Assembly (NCBI RefSeq): GCF_900104175.1
Contig: NZ_FNIX01000005.1
Span: 1 to 64,000, forward strand
Direction: 5' to 3'
DNA length: 64,000 nt
DNA from: Lentzea jiangxiensis
GTDB taxonomy: Bacteria > Actinomycetota > Actinomycetes > Mycobacteriales > Pseudonocardiaceae
The position numbers were made by a program, and so were the translations under genes. This document shows positions 49,748-61,148 of the stretch, in pieces (position 1 is the first letter of the stretch; each line of letters opens with the position of its first letter). Below the pieces are notes generated by a model. It was not told where the DNA came from and searched no databases. It was given only the letters and a program-made list of their open reading frames with translations.

Positions 49748-51571
49748 GTGCTGCGCACAATCTTGTCAGTCGTGTCGGCGTTAGCGCTGATCAGCGGCGT
49801 TCCCGCCGTGGCGGCCCCCGCTGAGAGCGCTTACCTGCTGCAGTTCCGCGCCACCCTGTCCGACGCCCAGCGCCACCAGCTCGAAGGCCTCGGCGTGCGG
49901 CTCGGCGCGTTCGTCCAGGACGGCACCTACCTCGCCCGCATGACGACCACCGCTCGCGTCGCCCGGTTGAGCTACGTGCGGGAGGTGAAGCCGTTCCAGG
50001 CCCAGCCGCGGATCACGGCCCTGGGCGGCTCGTCGGACTACCTGATCACGCTGGTCGAGCCGGACGAGCGCGACCAGAGGGCCGTCGCCGACAGGGTGAA
50101 GTCGCTGGGCGGCAAGGTGAACTCCATCTCCGCCAGCCGCGAGCACCTCATGGCGACGCTCGACGCGGGCCAGGCCGCGGAGCTCGCGAAGCTCCCCGCC
50201 GTGATCGCGATCGACCCCGTGTCGGCGCCGCAGACCGACATGGCGATCTCGCGGGAGTCCTCCGGTGCCGACCACGTCGAGAGCGTGGGCGGCTACCGGG
50301 GCAAGGGCGTGCGGGGCGAGGTGATGGACGGTGGCCTGCGCACCACTCACCAGGAGTTCCGCGCGCGGCCGCCGCTGATGCACACCGGCAACTCCACCAG
50401 CACCTCGCACGGCACGTCGACGTACGGGCAGATCTTCGCGTCCGGCGTCTCGGCCGCGCACCGCGGCCTGCTGCCCGAGGCGCAGGGCATCTTCGCGATC
50501 TACGGCTCCGGTGACCGCTACGCCCACACCCGGCAGCTCGTCGACCCGGCCGGCCAGTACCGCGCGGTGTTCCAGAGCAACAGCTGGGGCGACGCGCTGA
50601 CCACGTCGTACAACTCGATCTCGCAGCAGATGGACCGGATCGTGTTCGACCACGACATCCTGGTCTGCCAGTCGCAGAGCAACGCGGGCACCCGCAGCTC
50701 GCGCCCGCAGGCGTGGGCGAAGAACGTGCTGTCGGTCGGCGGCCACTACCACTACAACACCGCCTCGCGGACCGATGACAGGTGGAACGGCGGAGCGTCG
50801 ATCGGCCCCGCCGCCGACGGCCGCATCAAGCCGGAGCTGTCGAACTTCTACGACCGCATCGACACCACGACGTCCACCAGCGACACCGCCTACACCACGT
50901 CGTTCGGCGGCACCTCCGGCGCCACGCCGATCACCTGCGGCAACGCCGGTCTGCTGTTCCAGATGTGGGCCGACGGCGTGTTCGACGGCGGCCCCGGCAA
51001 GGGCCGCGACGTCTTCGCCGCGCGCCCCCACGCCGCGACCGCCAAGGCGCTGCTGATCAACACCGCGGACCAGCACGCGTTCACCGGCACCACGCACGAC
51101 CAGACCCGCACGCACCAGGGCTGGGGCACCGCGTCCGTCCGCAACCTGCACGACCGCGCCAAGGCGGGCGGCTGGAAGCTGCCGGTGCTCGTGAACGAGA
51201 CCGACCTCGTCACCACCGGCCAGACGCGCAAGTACACGGTGACGTCCAACGGCCAGACGCCGCTGCGCGCCACGCTCGCCTACACCGACCCGGCCGGCTC
51301 GCCGACCGCCGCCAAGGCGACCGTCAACGACCTGACGCTCAAGGTCACCGCCCCGAACGGCACCGTCTACTGGGGCAACAACGGCCTGCTGGCCGGCAAC
51401 TGGTCCACGCCCGGCGGCTCCGCGAACACCGTCGACACCGTGGAGAACGTGCTGGTCCAGACGGCCGCGGCGGGCACGTGGACCGTCGAGGTCATCGCGA
51501 CCGCGGTCAACGTGGACGGTCACGTGGAGACGGCGGCGACGGACGCGGACTACGCGCTCGTCGTGTCGTAG
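49748..51571 (+). CDS. Secreted subtilisin-family (S8) serine protease
   Basis: 607 residues. A signal peptide (RTILSVVSALALISGVPAVA) precedes a propeptide of about 140 residues. The catalytic triad is Asp194 (GEVMDGG), His221 (SHGTS) and Ser390 (GGTSGATP), with oxyanion Asn312 in QSNAG. A beta-sandwich P-domain-like region follows the catalytic domain. GTG 49748 is preferred over ATG 49733 because GGAGG lies eight bases upstream and it begins right at the signal peptide. The enzyme would be exported and self-activate. A hairpin after the stop separates it from the convergent gene. Confidence 0.9.
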   Translation: MLRTILSVVSALALISGVPAVAAPAESAYLLQFRATLSDAQRHQLEGLGVRLGAFVQDGTYLARMTTTARVARLSYVREVKPFQAQPRITALGGSSDYLITLVEPDERDQRAVADRVKSLGGKVNSISASREHLMATLDAGQAAELAKLPAVIAIDPVSAPQTDMAISRESSGADHVESVGGYRGKGVRGEVMDGGLRTTHQEFRARPPLMHTGNSTSTSHGTSTYGQIFASGVSAAHRGLLPEAQGIFAIYGSGDRYAHTRQLVDPAGQYRAVFQSNSWGDALTTSYNSISQQMDRIVFDHDILVCQSQSNAGTRSSRPQAWAKNVLSVGGHYHYNTASRTDDRWNGGASIGPAADGRIKPELSNFYDRIDTTTSTSDTAYTTSFGGTSGATPITCGNAGLLFQMWADGVFDGGPGKGRDVFAARPHAATAKALLINTADQHAFTGTTHDQTRTHQGWGTASVRNLHDRAKAGGWKLPVLVNETDLVTTGQTRKYTVTSNGQTPLRATLAYTDPAGSPTAAKATVNDLTLKVTAPNGTVYWGNNGLLAGNWSTPGGSANTVDTVENVLVQTAAAGTWTVEVIATAVNVDGHVETAATDADYALVVS

Positions 51572-51592
51572 TCGCGGCTCCGTCCACAGGGA

Positions 51593-51618
51593 ACGGTGGC
51601 GGCCGAGGCCGCCACCGT
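51593..51618. terminator. Bidirectional hairpin terminator
   Basis: ACGGTGGCGGCC (51593-51604) pairs with its complement at 51607-51618 between two convergent stops (51571 and 51636). Confidence 0.75.
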
Positions 51619-51635
51619 CCTCTCGCACGACCCCG

Positions 51636-52256
51636 CTACTCGAAGCGGTCCGGGTCGCCCGCGCCGTAGCGGATGATCTCGGCCTCACCGCTCGAGAAGT
51701 CCACCACCGTGGTGGGCGTGGTGCCGCACTCCCCGGAGTCGATCACCGCGTCCACCACGTGGTCGAGCCGTTCCTTGATCTCCCAGCCCTGCACGAGCGG
51801 CTCCGCCTCGTCGGGCAGCAGCAGGGTGGACGTGAGCAGCGGCTCGCCCATCGCCTCGAGCAGAGCCCGCGTCACGGCGTGGTCGGGGATGCGCGCGCCC
51901 ACCGTCTTCTTCTTCGGGTGCATCATGCGGCGCGGCACCTCCTTCGTCGCGGGCAGGATGAACGTGTAGTTGCCGGGCGTGGAGGCCTTGACCGCGCGGA
52001 ACACGGCGTTGTCCACCACCACGAACTGGCCGAGCTGCGCGAAGTTCTCGCACATCAGCGTGAAGTGGTGCTTGTCGTCGAGCTTGCGGATCTCCCGGAT
52101 GCGGTCGATGCCGTCCTTGTTGCCCAGGCGGCAGCCGAGCGCGTAGCAGGAGTCCGTCGGGTACGCGATCAGGCCGTCCTCCCGCAGGATCCGCACGGCC
52201 TGGTCGATGGCGCGCTTCTGCGGGTTGACCGGGTGGACGTCCAGGTACTTGGCCAT
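51636..52256 (-). CDS. YciO-type Sua5/YrdC family protein
   Basis: 206 residues of the Sua5/YrdC/YciO fold with YPTDSCYALGC and the KHHFTLMCENF and GNYTFILPATK blocks, typical of YciO rather than TsaC (which lacks the KxxxRxPxxH order here: KKKTVGARIPDH). TsaC makes threonylcarbamoyl-AMP for tRNA t6A; YciO paralogues bind tRNA but often lack that activity. A TATCCT -10 lies seven bases before ATG 52256, suggesting a leaderless transcript. The next gene follows in the same direction upstream. Confidence 0.9.
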   Translation of the reverse strand: MAKYLDVHPVNPQKRAIDQAVRILREDGLIAYPTDSCYALGCRLGNKDGIDRIREIRKLDDKHHFTLMCENFAQLGQFVVVDNAVFRAVKASTPGNYTFILPATKEVPRRMMHPKKKTVGARIPDHAVTRALLEAMGEPLLTSTLLLPDEAEPLVQGWEIKERLDHVVDAVIDSGECGTTPTTVVDFSSGEAEIIRYGAGDPDRFE

Positions 52257-52275
52257 GCGGGGCAGGATATGCCGA

Positions 52276-53457
52276 TCAAGGTTTGAGCAGCACTTTGACC
52301 ATGCCGTCGTTCTTCTTCTGGAAGGTCTCGTACGCCTTCGGGGCGTCTTCGAGCGGCAGGCGGTGCGTCGCGAAGTCGTCCACGCCCAGCGGATCTTCGT
52401 CGGTGAGCAGGGGCAGGATCTCCGGCACCCAGCGCCACACGTTGGCCTGGCCCATGCGCAGCTGGATCTGCTTGTCGAACATGGTCAGCATCGGCATCGG
52501 GTCCGCCATGCCGCCGTAGACGCCCACGATCGAGATCGTGCCGCCGCGGCGCACCATGTCGATCGCGCTGTAGAGGGCCCTGAGGCGGTCGATGCCGGCC
52601 TCCTTCATGAACCGCTGCGCCACCGCGTCCGGCAGCAGGCCCGTGAGCTGCTGCGCCATCTTGGCCGCGGGCGCGCCGTGGGCCTCCATGCCGACCGCGT
52701 CGATCACGGCGTCGGGTCCGCGGCCCTTCGTGAGGTCCCGGACGACCTCGGTGAGGCGCTTGCCGGCGCCGCGCAGGTCGACCGTCTCGATGCCGCGGGC
52801 CTTCGCGCGGGCGAGGCGCTCGGGGACGAGGTCGATGCCGATGACGCGCGCGTCGCGGTGCCGCGCGACCCGGCAGGCCATGTCGCCGATCGGGCCGAGA
52901 CCGAGGACGGCGACCGTCGACCCGGGGCGGACGTCCGCGTACTCGACCGCCTGCCACGCCGTGGGCAGCACGTCGCTGAGGTAGACGAACCTGTCGTCCG
53001 GCGGGCCCTCGGGCACCTTGATCGGCAGCGTGTTGCCGAACGGGACCCGCAGGTACTCCGCCTGCCCGCCGGGGACCTGGCCGTAGAGCTTCGTGTAGCC
53101 GAACAGGGCGGCTCCCGAGCCGTGCTCGCGCACCTGCGTCGTCTCGCACTGGCTCTGCAGGCCGTCCGTGCACATCGCGCACGTGTTGCAGGAGACGTTG
53201 AACGGGATGACCACCCGGTCGCCGGGCTTGACGTCGGTGACCTGCGGCCCGACCTCCTCGACGATGCCCATCGGCTCGTGACCGAGGATGTCGCCCTCGG
53301 TCAGGAACGGGCCGAGGACCTCGTAGAGGTGCAGGTCGGACCCGCAGATGCCGCTGGACGTGATCTTCACGATGACGTCCTCGGGCTCCTTGAGGATCGG
53401 GTCGGGCACGCTGTCGACCCGGACGTCTCGTTTGCCGTGCCAAGTGACTGCCTTCAT
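52276..53457 (-). CDS. Zinc-dependent alcohol dehydrogenase (formaldehyde dehydrogenase-like)
   Basis: 393 residues. Catalytic zinc ligands are in SSGICGSDLH (Cys38) and GHEPMG; the structural zinc has the CNTCAMCTDGLQSQC set. The NAD-binding motif GLGPIG is near residue 180. The HEPMGIVEEVGP and SDVLPTAWQAVEYADVRPGS blocks match the glutathione-independent formaldehyde dehydrogenase group. It may detoxify aldehydes. ATG 53457 has no strong ribosome site. A weak link to the GluRS gene opposite is only position. Confidence 0.88.
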   Translation of the reverse strand: MKAVTWHGKRDVRVDSVPDPILKEPEDVIVKITSSGICGSDLHLYEVLGPFLTEGDILGHEPMGIVEEVGPQVTDVKPGDRVVIPFNVSCNTCAMCTDGLQSQCETTQVREHGSGAALFGYTKLYGQVPGGQAEYLRVPFGNTLPIKVPEGPPDDRFVYLSDVLPTAWQAVEYADVRPGSTVAVLGLGPIGDMACRVARHRDARVIGIDLVPERLARAKARGIETVDLRGAGKRLTEVVRDLTKGRGPDAVIDAVGMEAHGAPAAKMAQQLTGLLPDAVAQRFMKEAGIDRLRALYSAIDMVRRGGTISIVGVYGGMADPMPMLTMFDKQIQLRMGQANVWRWVPEILPLLTDEDPLGVDDFATHRLPLEDAPKAYETFQKKNDGMVKVLLKP

Positions 53458-53534
53458 GCCCAGTGGCTTTCCCCGGCCGTCGGCATTGATAACCTGGGAG
53501 GACTTCCTTTCCCCGGTTTTGGAGACCCTCAGCG

Positions 53535-55181
53535 ATGCTCGACCGTGCCGTCGTCGACGCCCTGTTCCCCTCGGACCTGCCCGAGCCGTCCCACTGGGAG
53601 GAGCAGTACCCGCCCCGCGGCCTGGGCGACGACGCGAAGGTCACCCGCCTCGGCCCGTCGCCGACCGGCTTCCTGCACATCGGCGGCCTGTACGTCGGCA
53701 TGATCGACCGCGACGTCGCGTCCCACTCCGGTGGCTCGTACATCGTGCGCGTCGAGGACACCGACCAGGCGCGTGAGGTCGAGGGCGCCGTCGAGCAGTT
53801 CACCAGGGCGTTCGCCTACTTCGGCATCGAGCCCGACGAGGCCGACGCCGTCGGCTCGTACGGCCCGTACCACCAGTCGCAGCGCGAGCAGATCTACCTG
53901 ACGTACGTGCGCGAGCTGCTCCGCCAGGACAAGGCGTACCTCTGCTTCGCGACGAAGGAAGAGCTCGCGGACATCACCGCCCGCCAGCAGGCCACGAAGC
54001 TCCCCACCGGCTACTACGGCCGCTGGGCGATCTGGCGCGACAAGACGGCCGAGGACGTCGCCGAGGCGCTCGAGGCGGGCCGTCCGTACGTCGTCCGCTT
54101 CCGCTCGCCGGGCAAGGCGGGGGAGCGCACGAAGTTCGTCGACGCGATCCGCGGCCAGCTGGAGCACGAGGCCAACCGCAACGACGTCGTCATCCTCAAG
54201 GCGTCCGACCAGTCGCCGCGCCTGCCCACGTACCACTTCGCGCACGCCGTCGACGACCACCTGATGCGCGTGAACCTGGTGATCCGCGGCGAGGAGTGGA
54301 TCTCCTCGGTGCCGACCCACCTGCAGCTCTTCGACGCCCTGGGCTTCGAGCGCGTCGAGTACGCCCACATCGCGCCGCTGATGAAGCAGCAGGGCGGCTC
54401 CCGCCGCAAGCTCTCGAAGCGCAAGGACCCCGAGGCCTCCGTCGAGTTCTTCATCGAGGCGGGCTTCCCGGCCGAGGCCGTGCGGTACTACATGCGCGGC
54501 CTGGTGAACGCCCGCCTGGCCGAGCTCCCGCTGGCCGAGGCCCTGCAGGCCCCGATCTCGCTCGCCGAGTGCGGCGTGGCCGGCCCCCTGGTCGACCTCG
54601 TGAAGCTCGACGACATCTGCGCCGACCACGTGGCCACCCTCTCCGGCGAGGAGATCATCTCCCGCGTCTCGGAGTGGGCGCGGACCTACGACCCGGAGCT
54701 CGTCGCGGTCCTCACGACCGAGCGCGACGCCGCCCTCGCCGCCCTGCGGGTGGAGCGGGGCCCGGAGGTCGCGAACCCGCGCAAGGACCTCCGCAAGTGG
54801 TCCGACTTCCGCACGGCCTACGGCTTCTTCTTCCCGTCGCTCTTCCCGCTGGTCTCCGACCGCGCCGACGAGCGCCTCGGCGGCCTGTCCCCGGACCTGA
54901 TCGCCGCTTTCGCCTCCGACTTCGCCGACGGCTACGCCGACCTCGAGGACGGCCAGGAGTGGTTCGGCCAGATCCGCGAACTCGCCACCAAGCACGGCTT
55001 CGCGCCGAACCCCAAGGAGTACAAGAAGAACCCGGACGCCTACCCGGGCTCCATCCGCGAGGCCGCACAGCTGATCCGCGTCGCCCTGACGGGCTCGAAG
55101 GCCAGCCCGGACCTGCACGCCGTGGCCCGCACCCTCGGTGCCGACGAGGTCCTGCGCCGAGTGCGCGCCCTCGCGGCCTGA
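53535..55181 (+). CDS. gltX: Glutamyl-tRNA synthetase (divergent type)
   Basis: 548 residues, full length for a bacterial GluRS. The HIGH motif appears as PSPTGFLHIGGLY (His48), the KMSKS motif as KLSKRKD, and the class I ATP and tRNA acceptor blocks are present. A C-terminal anticodon-binding domain follows. The HIGG and the IDRDVASHSGGSYIVRVEDT context differ from the usual actinobacterial GltX I remember (FCPSPTG followed by ALFNWA), so it may be a second copy or an alternative form. ATG 53535 is preceded by a GGAGAC site. A strong hairpin follows the stop. Confidence 0.85.
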   Translation: MLDRAVVDALFPSDLPEPSHWEEQYPPRGLGDDAKVTRLGPSPTGFLHIGGLYVGMIDRDVASHSGGSYIVRVEDTDQAREVEGAVEQFTRAFAYFGIEPDEADAVGSYGPYHQSQREQIYLTYVRELLRQDKAYLCFATKEELADITARQQATKLPTGYYGRWAIWRDKTAEDVAEALEAGRPYVVRFRSPGKAGERTKFVDAIRGQLEHEANRNDVVILKASDQSPRLPTYHFAHAVDDHLMRVNLVIRGEEWISSVPTHLQLFDALGFERVEYAHIAPLMKQQGGSRRKLSKRKDPEASVEFFIEAGFPAEAVRYYMRGLVNARLAELPLAEALQAPISLAECGVAGPLVDLVKLDDICADHVATLSGEEIISRVSEWARTYDPELVAVLTTERDAALAALRVERGPEVANPRKDLRKWSDFRTAYGFFFPSLFPLVSDRADERLGGLSPDLIAAFASDFADGYADLEDGQEWFGQIRELATKHGFAPNPKEYKKNPDAYPGSIREAAQLIRVALTGSKASPDLHAVARTLGADEVLRRVRALAA

Positions 55182-55562
55182 CCACGTCCGCGACGGCCCC
55201 CGGCTCCGCACGGAGCCGGGGGCCGTCGCTCATCCGCGCCACGTCTTCTCATCGGGCACGCATGTTTCCCGCCCTGACGGAGGAAACCCTGGACGGCGTC
55301 GCCGTTCGCATCGACGAACTGGGTGACGGGCGGAATGGTCTTCCGCCGAACCGACGAGCCGGTCTTCCCCGAGGCCGTCCGGCCACACGGCTCTGACCAG
55401 CGGCTGACCGTCCGCTGCGACAGGAACCGGCCGATGCGAGCCGATCCGCCCAGCCGCACACGTGCCCGCTCACCCCCACCCCGCACCCAGCCACCAAAAC
55501 CGCACACGACCGAACAAGCCCGACAAGGGAACTTGCTCCTGAAGGGTTCCGGAACAAAGTCG
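55182..55562. other. Gene-poor region before the GH3 gene
   Basis: After the gltX terminator, a frame from ATG 55261 starts well (MFPALTEETLDGVAVRIDEL) but stops at 55396, while another frame from 55323 carries a related-looking tail (MVFRRTDEPVFPEAVRPHGS) until 55565. Codon use is poor in both. Two frames could be pieces of one small frameshifted gene. Otherwise no gene is seen. Confidence 0.4.
55191..55228 (+). terminator. Strong hairpin terminator after gltX
   Basis: CGACGGCCCCCGGCTCCG (55191-55208) is the exact complement of 55211-55228; the tip will open to a four-base loop. It starts nine bases after the TGA. Confidence 0.85.
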
Positions 55563-55576
55563 TGAGAGCGTTCCCA
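55563..55576. promoter_or_regulatory. CebR-like LacI-family operator
   Basis: TGAGAGCGTTCCCA (55563-55576) matches 12 of 14 positions of the CebR box TGGGAGCGCTCCCA, which represses cellulose- and cellobiose-related genes in streptomycetes. It lies 37 bases before the start of the GH3 beta-glucosidase gene. No cebR gene is in the window. Confidence 0.6.
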
Positions 55577-55613
55577 TTGACGCGGGCGTAACACGCCGTT
55601 GAGGATCGGCGGC

Positions 55614-58217
<2,604 letters not shown>

Positions 58218-58228
58218 GCACCACCCCG

Positions 58229-58263
58229 ACGAGCCCCGCCGGCACCCAGCCGGCGGGGCTCGT
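58229..58263 (+). terminator. Strong hairpin terminator after GH3 gene
   Basis: ACGAGCCCCGCCGG (58229-58242) pairs with its complement at 58250-58263 across CACCCAG, and the right arm runs into a TTCTCAT tail. Confidence 0.85.
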
Positions 58264-58355
58264 TCTCATACGGGCTTCCAGCAGGCACTCCGGGCTTCCG
58301 GTGGCGCACGACCGGATGCGTCCGCCATCCGGTCGAGGACGGCCAGGACCCGGTT

Positions 58356-58961
58356 CTAGTCGGCGACGTCGAGGTCCACGGGCTCGCCCCTGATGGCGGT
58401 CACCGCACCGCCCGTCTGAGCGGCGAGCCAGACCTCGAAACCGTCCGGGTCCTTCGTGAGAACGGTGAAAGTGACGTCACGACCGTAGTCCGTGTCGGCG
58501 ACGTGGTACCCGGCCGCGCGCAACGCGTTCTCCAGCTTTCCCGCCTGATCGTGCTCCACGGCCAGAAGGACGCTCTCGTGCCGTTCGCGGGTGAGCGTGC
58601 CCAACGAGTCGATGGCCTCCGACACGGCCCGTCCGTAGGCCCGGACCAGGCCACCGGCGCCCAGCTTGATCCCGCCGTAGTAGCGGGTGACGACGACCGC
58701 GGTGTCGACCAGGTCGCGCCGCGTCAGCACCTCCAGCATCGGCACACCGGCGGTCCCGGCGGGTTCGCCGTCGTCGGACGAGCGCTGCGTGTCCGCCGTC
58801 CGGAACGCCGTGCAGTTGTGCGTGGCCTGCCAGTGCTCCTTGCGCACGCGGGCGAAGAACTCCGAGGCCTCCGCGTCGGAGGTGACGCGGGCGACGTGGC
58901 ACAGGAACCGCGACCGCTGGATCTCGATCTCGTGCGTGCCGTTCCGCCTGATCACCTTCAC
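58356..58961 (-). CDS. YigZ/IMPACT family protein
   Basis: 201 residues. The N-terminal IMPACT domain has QRSRFLCHVARVTSDAEASE, HNCTAF and SSDDGEPAGTAGVPMLEVLT, then VVVTRYYGGIKLGAGGLVRA; the C-terminal DUF1949-like domain follows. The family is linked to translation and tRNA processing but the role is unclear. GTG 58961 overlaps the stop of the ligase gene (GTGA), so the two are coupled. Confidence 0.92.
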   Translation of the reverse strand: MKVIRRNGTHEIEIQRSRFLCHVARVTSDAEASEFFARVRKEHWQATHNCTAFRTADTQRSSDDGEPAGTAGVPMLEVLTRRDLVDTAVVVTRYYGGIKLGAGGLVRAYGRAVSEAIDSLGTLTRERHESVLLAVEHDQAGKLENALRAAGYHVADTDYGRDVTFTVLTKDPDGFEVWLAAQTGGAVTAIRGEPVDLDVAD

Positions 58962-60022
58962 GACTCGATTGTCCGCCGCCTCTCCGCCTCGCCGAACAGG
59001 GCGTCCAGCTCAGCGGGCGGCACCTCCTCGAGCTGCTCGTACGTGCACTCGGCGGGCTCCTTGTCGGGGCGGAACCGCACCAGGCGCGCCGTGTGCCGGA
59101 ACCGTCCGCCCTGCACGTGCTCGTACCGCACCTCGGCGACCCGGCTCGGTTCCAGGAGCACGACCTGGAGCTGCTTGCCGGGGTTCCACCGGCTGTTCAT
59201 GCCGGGACCCTCGTACGTCGCCCACGTGCTCCACGGGTGCTCGGAGGGGTTGCGCAGCGGTGCGAGCTCCTCGACCAGCTCCCGCCGCCGGACCGCGGTG
59301 AAGCTGCTGGCCACGCCCACGTTGTGCAGCTCGCCGTCGCGGTAGAGCCCGAGCACCAGCGACCCGACCGACTCGCCGTCCTTGTGCAGCCGGTAGCCCG
59401 CGACCACGCAGTCGGCCGTCCGCTCGTGCTTCACCTTGAACATCACGCGCTTGTCGGGCTCGTAGACGCCGTCCAGGGCCTTGACCACCACCCCGTCGAA
59501 CCCGGCGCCCTCGAACCGCGTGAACCAGTCCCGCGCCACGTCCGGGTCCGCCGTGGACGGTGTCAGGTAGAAGCCCGGGACCTCGGTGACGGCGTCCTCG
59601 AGCATCGTGCGGCGTTCGGCGAGCGGGAGCCCGCCGACGTCGGCGTCGCCCAGGGCCAGCAGGTCGAACGCCACGAAGCTCGCCGGCGTCTCCACGGACA
59701 GCTTCCGGACGCGCGAGGCCGCGGGGTGCAGCCGCAGCTGCAGCGTGTCGAACGACAGGCCGGACGGCGTGACCAGCACGATCTCGCCGTCGACCACGCA
59801 CCGCGGCGGCAGCGCCCGCTTGAGCAGCTCGACGACCTCGGGGAAGTAGCGGGTGAGCGGCTTGTCGTTGCGCGAGCCCAGCTCGACCTCGTCACCGTCG
59901 CGGAACACGATGCAGCGGAAGCCGTCCCACTTGGGCTCGTAGGCGAGGCCGTCCCCGCGCGGCAGCTCGGGCACGGACTTCGCGAGCATCGGCTTCACCG
60001 GCGGCATCACGGGCAGGTCCAC
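58958..60022 (-). CDS. ATP-dependent DNA ligase (LigC-like)
   Basis: 354 residues. The adenylation motif is EPKWDGFRC with nucleophile Lys31, followed by motif III (CVVDGEIVL), motif IV (GFDGVVVKAL) and motif V (FKVKHERTADCVVAGYRL), then the OB-fold domain (VASSFTAVRRRELVEEL). This is the LigC type that repairs nicks with ATP; it is separate from the LigD-Pol genes 17 kb away. GTG 60022 has a TATGGT -10 six bases upstream, a leaderless start. It is coupled to the IMPACT gene. Confidence 0.9.
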   Translation of the reverse strand: MDLPVMPPVKPMLAKSVPELPRGDGLAYEPKWDGFRCIVFRDGDEVELGSRNDKPLTRYFPEVVELLKRALPPRCVVDGEIVLVTPSGLSFDTLQLRLHPAASRVRKLSVETPASFVAFDLLALGDADVGGLPLAERRTMLEDAVTEVPGFYLTPSTADPDVARDWFTRFEGAGFDGVVVKALDGVYEPDKRVMFKVKHERTADCVVAGYRLHKDGESVGSLVLGLYRDGELHNVGVASSFTAVRRRELVEELAPLRNPSEHPWSTWATYEGPGMNSRWNPGKQLQVVLLEPSRVAEVRYEHVQGGRFRHTARLVRFRPDKEPAECTYEQLEEVPPAELDALFGEAERRRTIES

Positions 60023-60037
60023 GGAGGGACCATAAGC

Positions 60038-61147
60038 TCAGCGCAGGGACACCGCGAGCTTTTCGAGCTCCCGCACGTCCGCGTCCATGCCGTCGTCCTC
60101 GGGGATCGCGAGCGCGATGGGCCGCCGCATGGTCACCGCACCCGTGCGGCGCGTCTCCAGCCCGGCCCGCAGCCGTTCGGACAACGGCAGCTCCTCCGGC
60201 GTCTCGGCGACGTACGGGCTGATCCGCACCAGGCCGTCGCGGCACTCGATCACGCGCCGGTAGTAGCGCCGGTGCACGCCCCGCAGCGAGAACGCGTCCC
60301 GCCGCGACGGCACGCGGTGCAGGGCGTCCTCGGGGAACGACTCGTGCAGCAGCCTCCACAGTGGAGCCAGGCGGTGATAGGCGCGCAGGTGGCGCAGCCA
60401 CAGCCGCGTGGCGGCGATCCGCATCGCGACGATCGGGTAGATGACGCCGACGACGCAGAACAGCACACCCGGCAGCAGGAACCACACCGCGGTGGTCAGC
60501 AGCCAGCGGGGGAGCGGCTCGCCGAAGTAGCGGGAGACGTTCGACGCCACGAAGATCGCGTCGGCGGGCACCAGCAGCGCGAGGCCGGTCGAGGTGATCA
60601 GCAGGCCCCGGCGCAACCTCGGCTCGGCGCCGCGGGCGTAGCGCCGCGACCACACGAACATCGTGGCGAAGCCGTAGAGCAGGAACCCGTTGCCCAGCGC
60701 GTAGAACACCGTGATCGCGAGGACCCCGGTCGGTCCGCCGCCGAGCGAGTTCGGCACGCGGGCCGCCGCCACGCGCAGGTCGTCCGGGATCGCGAGCACC
60801 GCCCACGTCATCACGCTGATGCACAGCGCCAACGGCACGAGCTGCAGCAACGCCTGGCGCTTCGCCCTCGCGTCGTCGAGCGCGGAGAAGATGAAGAAGC
60901 AGATCAGGCCGTACACACCGATCTGCAGCATCGCGTGCTGGATGAGCTGGCAGACCATCGGGTCGAGCCCGAGGAACCACCGCCCGCTCGCCGCGGCTCG
61001 CCCGAACGGGTAGCCGACGGCCCACCCGGCGACCAGGCCCGTCACCGACCGCAGCCGGGGGTCGCGCGGGCGGCGGACCAGCAGGTACAGCGTCACCGCG
61101 AGCGCGGAGAACGCGACGATGCCCTGGGTCTCCTTCAGGTACTCCAC
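60038..61147 (-). CDS. MAB_1171c-family putative transporter (DUF6545)
   Basis: 369 residues with about seven membrane segments in the first 260 (VAFSALAVTLYLLVRRP, IGVYGLICFFIFSALDDA, LVPLALCISVMTWAVLAIPD, WLLTTAVWFLLPGVLFCVVG) and a cytosolic C-terminal domain (LWRLLHESFPEDALHRVPSR, RRYYRRVIECRDGLVRISPY) that is DUF6545-like. The ATG is separated from the stop of the ImmA/IrrE gene by one base, so they are one operon. Its cargo is unknown. Confidence 0.82.
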   Translation of the reverse strand: MEYLKETQGIVAFSALAVTLYLLVRRPRDPRLRSVTGLVAGWAVGYPFGRAAASGRWFLGLDPMVCQLIQHAMLQIGVYGLICFFIFSALDDARAKRQALLQLVPLALCISVMTWAVLAIPDDLRVAAARVPNSLGGGPTGVLAITVFYALGNGFLLYGFATMFVWSRRYARGAEPRLRRGLLITSTGLALLVPADAIFVASNVSRYFGEPLPRWLLTTAVWFLLPGVLFCVVGVIYPIVAMRIAATRLWLRHLRAYHRLAPLWRLLHESFPEDALHRVPSRRDAFSLRGVHRRYYRRVIECRDGLVRISPYVAETPEELPLSERLRAGLETRRTGAVTMRRPIALAIPEDDGMDADVRELEKLAVSLR

Positions 61148-61148
61148 G

